From assembly GCF_905207935.1 (NCBI RefSeq), contig NZ_CAJLNI010000039.1, positions 1 to 15,182 of the forward strand: a DNA stretch of 15,182 nucleotides, read 5' to 3'. This DNA is from an uncultured Haemophilus sp. Lineage in GTDB: Bacteria > Pseudomonadota > Gammaproteobacteria > Enterobacterales > Pasteurellaceae. Position 1 is the first letter of the stretch. Each line of letters begins with the position of its first letter. Under the pieces are notes generated by a model that made no database searches, was not told the DNA's origin, and saw only the letters and a program-made list of their open reading frames with translations. The position numbers and the translations under genes are program-made. Of this stretch, positions 1 through 6,959 are shown one piece after another.

Positions 1-1061
1 TTCAGCTGAATGGCGATGTTTGGATAGCGAAATGTCAAGTTCACGCAGGTGGACGCGGAAAAGCCGGTGGCGTGAAACTTGTACATAATACCGAAGAAGC
101 ACGTGCTTTTGCGGATAAATGGCTTGGACAACATTTAGTGACCTTCCAAACCGATAAAAAAGGCCAACCCGTTAATAGCATTTATATTGAAGAAACCTGT
201 CAGATTGATAAGGAGCTTTATTTAGGTGCGGTGATTGATCGTGCTTCACAGAAAGTCGTTTTTATGGCGTCTTCAGCTGGAGGCATGAATATTGAAGATG
301 TGGCAAGAGAAACGCCTGAGCTAATCCATAAAGTCGCCATTGATCCTTTGGTTGGTGGAATGCCATATCAAGGTCGTGAATTAGCCTTTAAACTTGGCTT
401 AAGTGGTGAGCAAAATAAACAATTTGCTGCTATTTTTGTGAAATTGTCACAGCTTTTTGTCGAAAAAGATTTTTCTTTAGTTGAAGTCAATCCGCTCGTG
501 GTGACAAAAGAAGGTCACTTAATTTGTCTCGATGCGAAAGTAGGCATTGATGATAACTCACTTTATCGTCATCCTGATTTGCTAGCTTTACGCGATTTAA
601 GCCAAAGTGATTCACGTGAAGCAGAAGCTGAAAAATATCAGCTCAATTACGTCGCCTTGGAAGGTGATATCGGCTGTATGGTTAATGGCGCTGGACTAGC
701 CATGGGAACCATGGATATCGTGAAATTATATGGCGGTAATCCCGCAAACTTCCTTGATGTTGGCGGCGGCGCAACGAAAGAGCGTGTAGCTGAAGCCTTC
801 AAAATTATTCTCACTGATAAAAATGTGAAATCGGTCTTAGTAAATATTTTTGGTGGAATTGTACGCTGCGATCTTATTGCTGAAGGGGTCGTTGCGGCGA
901 TTCAAGAAATCGGTGTAAAAGTGCCAGTTGTAGTTCGATTAGAAGGAACCAATGCTCCGCAAGGCAGAGCAATTTTAGCAGAAAGTGGTGTGAATTTAAT
1001 TGCAGCGCATAGTTTACAGGAAGCTGCTCAAGCTGCAGTGAAAGCGGCAAAAGGAGAATAA
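1..1061 (+). CDS. sucC: Succinyl-CoA synthetase beta subunit, 5'-truncated by the window edge
   Basis: ADP-forming succinate-CoA ligase, beta chain. With SucD it makes ATP from succinyl-CoA in the TCA cycle, in the cytoplasm. The frame is open from base 3 and gives 352 residues; the E. coli protein has 388, so about 36 N-terminal residues lie outside the window. The GTG at 72 is an internal valine codon, because the frame upstream reads as conserved SucC sequence (WIAKCQVHAGGRGKAGG, the ATP-grasp nucleotide-binding region). Also visible are the VEVNPLVV segment and DAKVGIDDN of the ATP-grasp fold, then a C-terminal CoA-ligase domain with NGAGLAMGTMD, FLDVGGGA and FGGIVRCD. Only 2 bases separate the stop from sucD, so the two are co-transcribed and probably translationally coupled. 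Identification is very secure. Confidence 0.97.
   Translation, partial: QLNGDVWIAKCQVHAGGRGKAGGVKLVHNTEEARAFADKWLGQHLVTFQTDKKGQPVNSIYIEETCQIDKELYLGAVIDRASQKVVFMASSAGGMNIEDVARETPELIHKVAIDPLVGGMPYQGRELAFKLGLSGEQNKQFAAIFVKLSQLFVEKDFSLVEVNPLVVTKEGHLICLDAKVGIDDNSLYRHPDLLALRDLSQSDSREAEAEKYQLNYVALEGDIGCMVNGAGLAMGTMDIVKLYGGNPANFLDVGGGATKERVAEAFKIILTDKNVKSVLVNIFGGIVRCDLIAEGVVAAIQEIGVKVPVVVRLEGTNAPQGRAILAESGVNLIAAHSLQEAAQAAVKAAKGE
1051..1056 (+). promoter_or_regulatory. Ribosome binding site of sucD inside the end of sucC
   Basis: A full AAGGAG Shine-Dalgarno core lies within the last codons of sucC, 7 bases before the sucD ATG at 1064. This placement supports translational coupling of the two subunits. 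Confidence 0.85.
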
Positions 1062-1063
1062 TC

Positions 1064-1933
1064 ATGGCGATTTTAATTAATAAAGACACGAAAGTAATTT
1101 GCCAAGGCTTCACCGGTGCGCAAGGGACATTTCACTGTGAGCAAGCATTGGCTTATGGCACAAAGTTAGTCGGTGGGATTTCACCAAATAAAGGCGGAAC
1201 AACGCACTTAGGTTTGCCGGTATTTAATACAGTGCGTGAAGCAGTAAAAGCGACGGGCGCTACGGCAACCATGATTTATGTGCCGGCACCATTTTGTAAA
1301 GATGCAATTTTTGAAGCCATTGATGCAGGTATTCAATTAGTGGTCTGTATTACAGAGGGCATCCCAACATTGGATATGTTGTTGGTAAAACAAAAATTAA
1401 ATGAAACAGGTGTAGTGATGATCGGCCCGAATTGCCCAGGCGTGATTACACCAGATGAATGCAAGATTGGGATTATGCCGGGTAATATCCATAAAAAAGG
1501 CAGAGTAGGGATTGTTTCTCGTTCAGGTACTTTGACCTATGAAGCGGTACAACAGACAACAGATGAAGGCTTTGGTCAATCTACTTGCGTAGGGATCGGC
1601 GGCGATCCTATTCCAGGATCCAACTTCATTGATATTCTCAAACGTTTCCAAGAAGATCCTGAAACTGAAGCTATCGTGATGATTGGTGAAATCGGTGGCT
1701 CTGCAGAAGAAGAAGCGGCAGCGTTTATTAAATCTCATGTGACGAAACCGGTAGTGGCTTATATCGCAGGCGTGACGGCACCAAAAGGTAAGCGTATGGG
1801 ACACGCAGGAGCGATTATCAGCGGTGGAAAAGGGACGGCAGAAGATAAAATTGCAGCTCTTGAAGCAGCTGGCGTGAAAACGGTGAGAAGTCTTGCTGAA
1901 ATCGGTTCAGCCCTCCGTGAATTATTGAAATAA
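1064..1933 (+). CDS. sucD: Succinyl-CoA synthetase alpha subunit
   Basis: Alpha chain of succinate-CoA ligase, which binds CoA and carries the phosphohistidine intermediate. The length of 289 residues equals the E. coli protein. The N-terminal Rossmann CoA-binding domain shows GFTGAQGTFH (15-24) and GGISPNKGG (37-45). GPNCPG (121-126) starts the ligase domain. The catalytic histidine is His247 in KRMGHAGAI, equivalent to E. coli His246 counted without the initiator Met. The start is fixed by the AAGGAG at 1051. It is the last gene of the sucCD unit and is followed by an uptake-signal hairpin terminator. No oddities seen. Confidence 0.98.
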   Translation: MAILINKDTKVICQGFTGAQGTFHCEQALAYGTKLVGGISPNKGGTTHLGLPVFNTVREAVKATGATATMIYVPAPFCKDAIFEAIDAGIQLVVCITEGIPTLDMLLVKQKLNETGVVMIGPNCPGVITPDECKIGIMPGNIHKKGRVGIVSRSGTLTYEAVQQTTDEGFGQSTCVGIGGDPIPGSNFIDILKRFQEDPETEAIVMIGEIGGSAEEEAAAFIKSHVTKPVVAYIAGVTAPKGKRMGHAGAIISGGKGTAEDKIAALEAAGVKTVRSLAEIGSALRELLK

Positions 1934-1948
1934 AATACTTAAAAAATG

Positions 1949-1990
1949 GACCGCACTTTGGATTAGTTTTCAAAGTGCGGTCGTTTTTTT
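1949..1990 (+). terminator. Uptake-signal hairpin terminator after sucD
   Basis: A perfect 12-bp inverted repeat (1949-1960 with 1971-1982) has a 10-base loop and is followed by seven Ts (1984-1990). Each arm contains one exact 9-base uptake signal (1950-1958 reverse, 1973-1981 forward). The shape is that of a strong intrinsic terminator for sucCD. Head-to-head uptake-signal pairs used this way are known in Pasteurellaceae. Confidence 0.93.
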
Positions 1991-2001
1991 ATAACAAATT
2001 C

Positions 2002-2031
2002 TTATAACCTGCATCTAAATCGGTGTATAAT
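2002..2031 (+). promoter_or_regulatory. Predicted sigma-70 promoter for yciO-rluB-cysB
   Basis: A perfect -10 hexamer TATAAT (2026-2031) has a TTATAA -35 candidate (2002-2007, 4 of 6 matches) at an 18-base spacing. It lies just after the sucD terminator and 27 bases before the yciO ATG, so it probably starts a new transcript. It is predicted from sequence only. Confidence 0.6.
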
Positions 2032-2057
2032 CTCGTCAGTTTTTTAAGGATAAAATT

Positions 2058-2681
2058 ATGAGCCAATTTTTCTATATCCACCCTGAAAATCCGCAAGCGC
2101 GTTTGATTAATCAAGCGGTAGAAATCTTGCGTCAAGGTGGTGTCATTGTGTACCCGACAGATTCGGGCTATGCCTTAGGCTGTATGATCGGCGATAAACA
2201 TGCGATGGATCGTATTGTTGCAATTCGTAAATTGCCAGAAGGGCATAATTTTACGTTGGTATGTAGCGATTTATCCGAGCTTTCAACCTACGCAACGGTG
2301 AGCAATTCGGCTTATCGTTTAATTAAAAACAATACGCCGGGGCGTTATACTTTTATTTTGACGGCAACGAAAGAACTTCCACGCCGATTAATGACCTCAA
2401 AACGCAAGACCATTGGATTGCGTGTGCCGGATAACCAAATTGCCTTAGATTTATTGAAGGCATTAGGTGAACCGATTTTATCTTGTTCACTGATGTTGCC
2501 TGATAATGAACATATGACTTATTCCGATCCAGAAGAGATTCGTGAATGTTTAGAACGTCAAGTGGATTTAATTATTCATGGTGGCTATTTAGGTCAAGAG
2601 CCAACAACGGTGGTAGATTTAACGGAAGAATCGCCAGTGATTTTACGTGAAGGAAGTGGTAGTACCGCTCCTTTCATTTAA
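2058..2681 (+). CDS. yciO: YciO, Sua5/YciO/YrdC-family protein
   Basis: Cytoplasmic protein of the YrdC-like fold, paralogous to TsaC, the threonylcarbamoyl-AMP synthase of the tRNA t6A pathway. YciO itself is a separate subfamily whose role is not settled, so I do not assign TsaC activity. The 207 residues match E. coli YciO (206) nearly end to end: MSQFFYIHP at the N-terminus, PTDSGYALG (33-41), the GHNFTL segment, the basic SKRKTIGLRVP loop, and VDLIIHGGYLG near the end. The start is supported by AAGGA at 2046-2050, 7 bases upstream. It heads a probable yciO-rluB-cysB unit. In E. coli, yciO, rluB and cysB also lie near each other. Confidence 0.94.
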   Translation: MSQFFYIHPENPQARLINQAVEILRQGGVIVYPTDSGYALGCMIGDKHAMDRIVAIRKLPEGHNFTLVCSDLSELSTYATVSNSAYRLIKNNTPGRYTFILTATKELPRRLMTSKRKTIGLRVPDNQIALDLLKALGEPILSCSLMLPDNEHMTYSDPEEIRECLERQVDLIIHGGYLGQEPTTVVDLTEESPVILREGSGSTAPFI

Positions 2682-2720
2682 CTTATTTTAGACGCTTGGG
2701 AAAGCGACAAAGGAAAACAG

Positions 2721-3731
2721 ATGAAACCTATTCAAAAACCAGTCAGACAAGAACGTGAAAAACAAGCGGGAAAACAACCGCACTTTGAGCGTAAAGAACG
2801 TAAAAGTGCGGTCAATTCTGACATCAAATCAACCCCTAAAGCTAAGGTAGCTAAACCCTCTCGTCAATCTACTGTAGAAGGTGAAAAATTACAGAAAGTA
2901 CTTGCGCGTGCAGGACAAGGCTCTCGTCGTGAAATTGAAGCGATGATTGCTGAAAATCGTGTGAGTGTCGATGGCAAAATGGCAACCCTTGGTGATCGTA
3001 TCGATGTACATTCAGGTGTAAAAGTTCGTATTGATGGTCGTATCATCAACCTTCAACAAGCACAAAAAGAAGTGTGTCGTGTATTAATGTATTACAAACC
3101 AGAAGGCGAACTTTGTACTCGTAGTGATCCTGAAGGCCGTCCGACTGTATTTGATCGTTTACCACGCTTAAATGGCGCAAGATGGATTGCAGTCGGTCGT
3201 TTAGATATTAATACTTCAGGCTTATTACTTTTCACAACAGATGGTGAATTAGCGAACCGTTTAATGCACCCAAGCCGTGAAGTTGAGCGTGAGTATTCTG
3301 TGCGTGTATTTGGTCAAGTGGACGATGCCATGTTGGCGCGTTTACGTAAAGGTGTGCAGTTGGAAGATGGTCCAGCCAATTTCAAAGAAATCAAATTTGC
3401 GGGCGGTGTTGGGATTAACCAATGGTATGACGTGACCTTAATGGAAGGTCGTAACCGTGAAGTGCGCCGTCTGTGGGAATCACAAGGCATTCAAGTAAGC
3501 CGCTTAATTCGTATTCGTTACGGCAACATTAAGCTGATGAAAGGTTTACCGCGTGGTGGCTGGGAAGAAATGGATCTGGAAAACGTCAACTATCTACGTG
3601 AGTTAGTGGGCTTGCCACCAGAAACCGAAACCAAATTAGACGTAACAAAACCTCGTCGCCGACCAAAATCAGGTCAAATTCGTAAAGCAGTAAAACGTTA
3701 TACTGAGTTAAGTAAACGCTATAAAAAATAG
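2721..3731 (+). CDS. rluB: 23S rRNA pseudouridine(2605) synthase RluB
   Basis: Converts U2605 of 23S rRNA (E. coli numbering) to pseudouridine during large-subunit maturation. The 336 residues divide into a basic, probably disordered N-terminal tail (1-52), an S4 RNA-binding domain (about 55-110, with EKLQKVLARAGQGSRR) and an RsuA-type catalytic domain containing GRLDINTSGLLLFT. The catalytic aspartate is Asp162. The NREVRRLWE motif and the YGNIKL segment follow. The last 30 or so residues are again very basic, which suits rRNA binding. An AGGAAAA Shine-Dalgarno precedes the ATG. Two uptake signals are built into the coding sequence of the N-terminal tail. The gene ends 12 bases before the cysB ATG, so co-transcription is likely. 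Confidence 0.95.
   Translation: MKPIQKPVRQEREKQAGKQPHFERKERKSAVNSDIKSTPKAKVAKPSRQSTVEGEKLQKVLARAGQGSRREIEAMIAENRVSVDGKMATLGDRIDVHSGVKVRIDGRIINLQQAQKEVCRVLMYYKPEGELCTRSDPEGRPTVFDRLPRLNGARWIAVGRLDINTSGLLLFTTDGELANRLMHPSREVEREYSVRVFGQVDDAMLARLRKGVQLEDGPANFKEIKFAGGVGINQWYDVTLMEGRNREVRRLWESQGIQVSRLIRIRYGNIKLMKGLPRGGWEEMDLENVNYLRELVGLPPETETKLDVTKPRRRPKSGQIRKAVKRYTELSKRYKK
2777..2812. repeat. Inverted pair of uptake signals inside rluB
   Basis: Exact reverse (2777-2785) and forward (2804-2812) uptake-signal cores, with a 10-bp complementary stem (2777-2786 with 2803-2812) around 16 bases. In frame they encode Pro-His-Phe and Lys-Ser-Ala-Val in the basic N-terminal tail of RluB. There is no T-tract, so it should not terminate transcription. 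Confidence 0.9.
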
Positions 3732-3743
3732 GTGGTATTCGCG

Positions 3744-4715
3744 ATGAAAATGCAGCAACTCCGCTACATTGTTGAGATTGTAAACCAAAATTTAAATGTG
3801 ACAGAAGCGGCTAACGCACTTTATACCTCTCAACCTGGTATCAGTAAACAGGTTCGCTTGTTAGAAGATGAACTCGGTTTAGAGATTTTTGAGCGTAATG
3901 GTAAACATATTAAATCCATTACCCCAGCGGGTAAAAAGATCGTGGCTATTGCTCGTGAGCTTTTGGTGAAAGCACAAAGCATTAAATCGGTTGCCAATGA
4001 ATATACCTGTCCGAACCATGGCGTGTTACGCATTGCGACAACCAATACACAAGCGCGTTATATGTTACCAGCTGTGGTGGAACGTTTCTCTAAACAATAT
4101 CCGGATGTAAGTTTGCATATTCATCAAGGTTCACCGACTCAAATTCATGATGCGTTGATTTCTGGTGAAGTAGATTTAGCGATCACGACAGAGGCGCCGT
4201 ATCTTTTCGATGATTTAATCCAACTGCCTTGCTATTTATGGAATCGTTCGGTGATTGTTAAACCCGATCATCCTTTAGCAAAAGTGAAAGAACTTACCGT
4301 TGAAGAATTAGGTAAATATCCGTTAGTCACTTATACCTTCGGCTTTACCGGTGTGTCTGATTTGGATTATGCGTTTAACCGAGCCGGGATTTTGCCGAAT
4401 ATTGTGTTTACCGCAACGGATGCTGACGTGATAAAAACCTACGTGCGTTTAGGATTAGGCGTGGGCATTATGGCATCTATGGCACATACGCCAGCCGATA
4501 CGGATTTAGTGGCGATTGATGCAGGGCATTTGTTCCGTGCGAGTATGACGCAAATTGCGTTTAAACACAGCACATTCTTACGCAACTATATGTATGATTT
4601 TATCGAATTTTTCTCACCGCACTTAACGCGTCCAATGGTTGAAAAAGCTGAGAGATTGCGTGATAACAATGCCGTAAAGAAATTGTTTGATAATGTCGAA
4701 TTAGATGTGAAGTAA
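3744..4715 (+). CDS. cysB: LysR-family transcriptional regulator CysB
   Basis: Master activator of the cysteine regulon, inducible by acetylserine, with 323 residues (E. coli 324). I chose ATG 3744, giving MKMQQLRYIVEIV, over the in-frame GTG at 3732. It matches the E. coli N-terminus and has the purine-rich AGGTGG about 10 bases upstream. The winged helix-turn-helix spans about 1-60 with LYTSQPGISKQVRLLEDELG. In the effector domain, Thr100, Thr102 and Gln103 (in ATTNTQARY) are the positions that contact sulfate in known CysB structures; HQGSPTQI and TYTFGFTG are also conserved. It is the last gene of the yciO-rluB-cysB unit. No sulfur-assimilation genes occur in the window, so CysB acts on targets elsewhere. 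Confidence 0.96.
   Translation: MKMQQLRYIVEIVNQNLNVTEAANALYTSQPGISKQVRLLEDELGLEIFERNGKHIKSITPAGKKIVAIARELLVKAQSIKSVANEYTCPNHGVLRIATTNTQARYMLPAVVERFSKQYPDVSLHIHQGSPTQIHDALISGEVDLAITTEAPYLFDDLIQLPCYLWNRSVIVKPDHPLAKVKELTVEELGKYPLVTYTFGFTGVSDLDYAFNRAGILPNIVFTATDADVIKTYVRLGLGVGIMASMAHTPADTDLVAIDAGHLFRASMTQIAFKHSTFLRNYMYDFIEFFSPHLTRPMVEKAERLRDNNAVKKLFDNVELDVK
4616..4624 (-). repeat. Single uptake signal inside cysB
   Basis: Exact 9-base core in reverse orientation. It encodes the Ser-Pro-His-Leu stretch of FFSPHLTR, a segment also conserved in E. coli CysB (FAPHLTR), so here the uptake signal coincides with a natural protein motif. Confidence 0.85.
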
Positions 4716-4728
4716 AATCGCAAAACAA

Positions 4729-4771
4729 AAGGGCGGTCAGAATTTAATGCGAATTCTGACCGCTCTTTTTT
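4729..4771. terminator. Shared terminator between cysB and the MFS gene, built from decayed uptake signals
   Basis: A 14-bp stem (4731-4744 with 4752-4765) with a 7-base loop and six Ts on the plus side (4766-4771). On the minus side the exit sequence is also T-rich. One G-T pair is a wobble in the cysB direction but a mismatch in the other. The arms hold AAGGGCGGT (4729-4737) and the reverse of AAGAGCGGT (4759-4767), each one base off the uptake core. The T-tract overlaps the stop codon of the opposing MFS gene. Confidence 0.88.
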
Positions 4772-5834
4772 ACAATAAAAATAAATGTGGCACTAAATTC
4801 ATGACGATAACTGTCGCGATAGAAAGCAATAATCGTGATGCGCCAAAGATAAAGCCTCGGTTGGTACCATTATCAAATTTTACTAATAAATTTGCCATTG
4901 CCGTTAAGGCATAGACTTCAATCACCGTGAAGATGACTAAGTAAATATAAGCAGAAACCACAGAAATATATTTCAGCGTAATAAACCAAGACAAGATAAT
5001 ACCAATAGCTAGGATTGGCGCGACCCATAAGGTTTGTTTAATTGTTAAATTAATTTTTCGAGAGAAATAACTTTGTAGCGATACAGTCAACAAACCATTT
5101 ACAAAAAGTGCAATGGGGGAGTGTTCCGGCATCCCTAATTTGTTATCAAAAAGAAACGGGAAGATCACAAAGAATGATGTTGCAATGGAAAGTGGAATGA
5201 ACAACATCAAATGTACCAATAAAAATTCTTTGGTGATGATTTCTTTAATTTGAGCAAAGCGAAACTTCACTAAGGTCTGCAAGGTTTGGATTTGATAAAA
5301 CGGTTTAACCATTAGGGCAAAGAGAACTGCTTCCATCGCAAAGCAGACCCAAATCAACCATTCAATATGATTATATTTGATAAACGGAATCACCAATAAG
5401 GGCGCAAACATAGACGACATGGAAGTGACTTTCAAATATTTTCCCTGTAATCGGGTTTTCTCTTTGTATTCTTCACCCGCGAGTACCAATAGGCAGGCTT
5501 TCGCATTGGTACCAAATAAACAGCTACCTAATCCAAAACAGGTGGTAGCAATTAAAAGTAGAATGTAATTATCAGCAAAGAGAAAGAAAATATAGGCGAT
5601 CACATCTAAAAAGCATCCAAGTAACATCATTTTTGCCAGCCCAAAACGATCGCCCCAGATACCGGCTAAAATCGCTAATGCTTGGTTGCAGAAGAAAAGC
5701 AACGAGAGGGAAAAGGCAATTTCACTGTTACTTAAGCCTTTTCCTTGTAAATAGATGAAAAATACCGTTTGCATGGAAAAGAATGCAAGGGTAGAAAAGA
5801 AACGACGAGTCAGTAAAAGTTTTTGTAAATTCAT
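4770..5834 (-). CDS. MFS transporter, MdtH-like, probably missing the last membrane segment
   Basis: Inner-membrane secondary transporter of the major facilitator superfamily, 354 residues. I count about 11 hydrophobic segments, near residues 10-32, 37-57, 66-88, 90-115, 133-153, 156-178, 205-230, 240-262, 268-288, 292-315 and 325-352. The motif A loop between segments 2 and 3 reads GIWGDRFGLAKM. From recalled sequence it resembles E. coli MdtH (about 402 residues), a drug efflux protein, including the arrangement of segments 7 to 11, but it stops where segment 12 should begin. The substrate is unknown. The ATG at 5834 has no clear Shine-Dalgarno, and an intrinsic terminator sits right upstream. 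It lies convergent to cysB and downstream of prmB. Confidence 0.8.
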   Translation of the reverse strand: MNLQKLLLTRRFFSTLAFFSMQTVFFIYLQGKGLSNSEIAFSLSLLFFCNQALAILAGIWGDRFGLAKMMLLGCFLDVIAYIFFLFADNYILLLIATTCFGLGSCLFGTNAKACLLVLAGEEYKEKTRLQGKYLKVTSMSSMFAPLLVIPFIKYNHIEWLIWVCFAMEAVLFALMVKPFYQIQTLQTLVKFRFAQIKEIITKEFLLVHLMLFIPLSIATSFFVIFPFLFDNKLGMPEHSPIALFVNGLLTVSLQSYFSRKINLTIKQTLWVAPILAIGIILSWFITLKYISVVSAYIYLVIFTVIEVYALTAMANLLVKFDNGTNRGFIFGASRLLLSIATVIVMNLVPHLFLL

Positions 5835-5843
5835 TGTTTTATT

Positions 5844-5876
5844 AAAAAAAGAAAAGCACGCGTTAAGAACGCGCGC
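5844..5876 (-). terminator. G+C-rich intrinsic terminator between prmB and the MFS gene
   Basis: Read on the minus strand, a 9-bp stem (5868-5876 with 5856-5864, one G-U pair) with a 3-base loop is followed by TTTTCTTTTTTT. It is a good intrinsic terminator for prmB. The end of its T-tract is only about 10 bases before the MFS ATG at 5834, so it could also attenuate that gene. Confidence 0.82.
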
Positions 5877-5887
5877 CAGTAATTGTT

Positions 5888-5926
5888 AAGTGCGGTCAAA
5901 ATTTACGATAATTTTTAACCGCACTT
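5888..5926. repeat. Uptake-signal dyad just after prmB
   Basis: Forward (5888-5896) and reverse (5918-5926) exact uptake cores. The complementarity extends to about 14 bp with one wobble when read on the minus strand. It lies 4 bases beyond the prmB stop and lacks a strong T-tract. It forms the first of two tandem hairpins in the prmB 3' region, and the G+C-rich terminator at 5844-5876 is the second. Confidence 0.85.
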
Positions 5927-5930
5927 TAGC

Positions 5931-6875
5931 TTAAAAAGAATCGTGATATTTCACTAAATCTTCGCGGCTAATGGCAAATACACCTAGACCGCCATTTTTT
6001 AGTTCAACCCATTCAAATGGCACATTTGGATATTGCTCAATAAGGCTCACCATGCTGTTGCCCACTTCACAAACGAGCATGCCATTTGGCGTTAAATAAT
6101 CCGGTGCTTGTTTTAAAATTTGTTTTGTAATTTCTAAACCATCAACACCGGAACCTAAGGCTAATTCAGGTTCATAATGGAATTCTTCCGGCATATCTGC
6201 CAAGTCTTCTTCATCCACATAAGGCGGATTGGTTACGATTAAATCATATTGCTGACCGAATAGATTTTGGAATAAATCTGATTGAATCGGGAAAACACGA
6301 TGTTCTAATTGGTGACGCGCAATATTGATTTCTGCCACATTTAACGCATCCACAGAAAGATCGACCGCATCTACTTCCGCTTCAGGAAAGGCTTCAGCTG
6401 TTGCGATTGCGATACAACCACTTCCTGTACAAAGATCTAAAATACGTTTTGGTTCAGATTTTAAAAGCGGAGAAAATTTATCTTGGATTAATGCACTGAT
6501 TGGTGAACGTGGAATAATCGTACGCTCATCCACATAGAATTCTAATCCGCAGAACCACGCACTATTCGTTAAATAAGCGACTGGCATACGTTGCTCAATA
6601 CGGCTTAAGACTAATTGTACTAAGGTTTCTTTTTCTGAATGAGTGAGTTTACTGTTAAATAAATCTTGCGGTAAATCGAGTGGTAATTGAAGTCCAGCAA
6701 GTACTAATTGAAGGCTTTCATCCCACGCATTGTCATGGCCTTGCCCGTAGTAAATATCAGAACGGTTGAATGAGCTGTATGTCCAGCGTAAAAAATCTTG
6801 AATGGTCGTTAATTCACTTGCCACATTATCTTCTAAAATTGTCGCAACAAGTTCTTGATTGTGTAAGGTTTCCAT
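5931..6875 (-). CDS. prmB: 50S ribosomal protein L3 glutamine methyltransferase PrmB
   Basis: S-adenosylmethionine-dependent N5-glutamine methyltransferase that modifies a conserved glutamine of ribosomal protein L3 (Gln150 in E. coli). The chosen start, ATG 6875, gives 314 residues (E. coli 310) and has GAGG 7 bases upstream. The TTG at 6887 would add only four residues and lacks a comparable site. Residues 1-95 form the substrate-recognition domain with TIQDFLRW and IYYGQGHDN. Motif I is LDLCTGSGCIAIA (146-158), and the catalytic NPPY is at 216-219 (IVTNPPYVDEEDL). PELALGSGVDGL and CEVGNSM follow as in E. coli PrmB, which separates it from the release-factor enzyme PrmC. It is divergent from smrB; E. 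coli has the same prmB/smrB (yfcB/yfcN) divergence. Confidence 0.96.
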   Translation of the reverse strand: METLHNQELVATILEDNVASELTTIQDFLRWTYSSFNRSDIYYGQGHDNAWDESLQLVLAGLQLPLDLPQDLFNSKLTHSEKETLVQLVLSRIEQRMPVAYLTNSAWFCGLEFYVDERTIIPRSPISALIQDKFSPLLKSEPKRILDLCTGSGCIAIATAEAFPEAEVDAVDLSVDALNVAEINIARHQLEHRVFPIQSDLFQNLFGQQYDLIVTNPPYVDEEDLADMPEEFHYEPELALGSGVDGLEITKQILKQAPDYLTPNGMLVCEVGNSMVSLIEQYPNVPFEWVELKNGGLGVFAISREDLVKYHDSF

Positions 6876-6902
6876 TTTGTGCCTCAATAAAAATTTTGGC
6901 TA

Positions 6903-6931
6903 GTTATACCATAGAATAGATGTGCTATCAT
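6903..6931 (-). promoter_or_regulatory. Predicted prmB promoter
   Basis: Minus-strand -10 TATAAC (6903-6908), with an upstream TG giving an extended -10, and a -35 candidate ATGATA (6926-6931, 4 of 6) at a 17-base spacing. It lies 28 bases before the prmB ATG. Confidence 0.5.
6923..6931 (+). promoter_or_regulatory. Predicted extended -10 promoter of smrB
   Basis: TGCTATCAT reads as an extended -10 element (TG, one base, TATCAT), 28 bases before the smrB ATG at 6960. No good -35 was seen. The same six bases (6926-6931) are the -35 candidate of the opposing prmB promoter. Confidence 0.42.
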
Positions 6932-6959
6932 TAAGCAAAATAACAAATTGAGAAAAATA

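Noticed and set aside
874..1113. Minus-strand frame across the sucC/sucD junction with a hydrophobic leucine-rich translation
   Set aside because: It is antisense to highly conserved SucC and SucD codons; the hydrophobicity is a by-product of the complementary strand.
3732..3743. GTG 3732 as the start of cysB, four codons upstream
   Set aside because: It would directly abut the rluB stop, adds residues absent from CysB orthologues, and would place the AGGTGG ribosome site inside the gene. ATG 3744 fits the conserved N-terminus.
6876..6887. TTG 6887 as the start of prmB
   Set aside because: The GAGG site lies between it and ATG 6875, where it serves the ATG at proper spacing.
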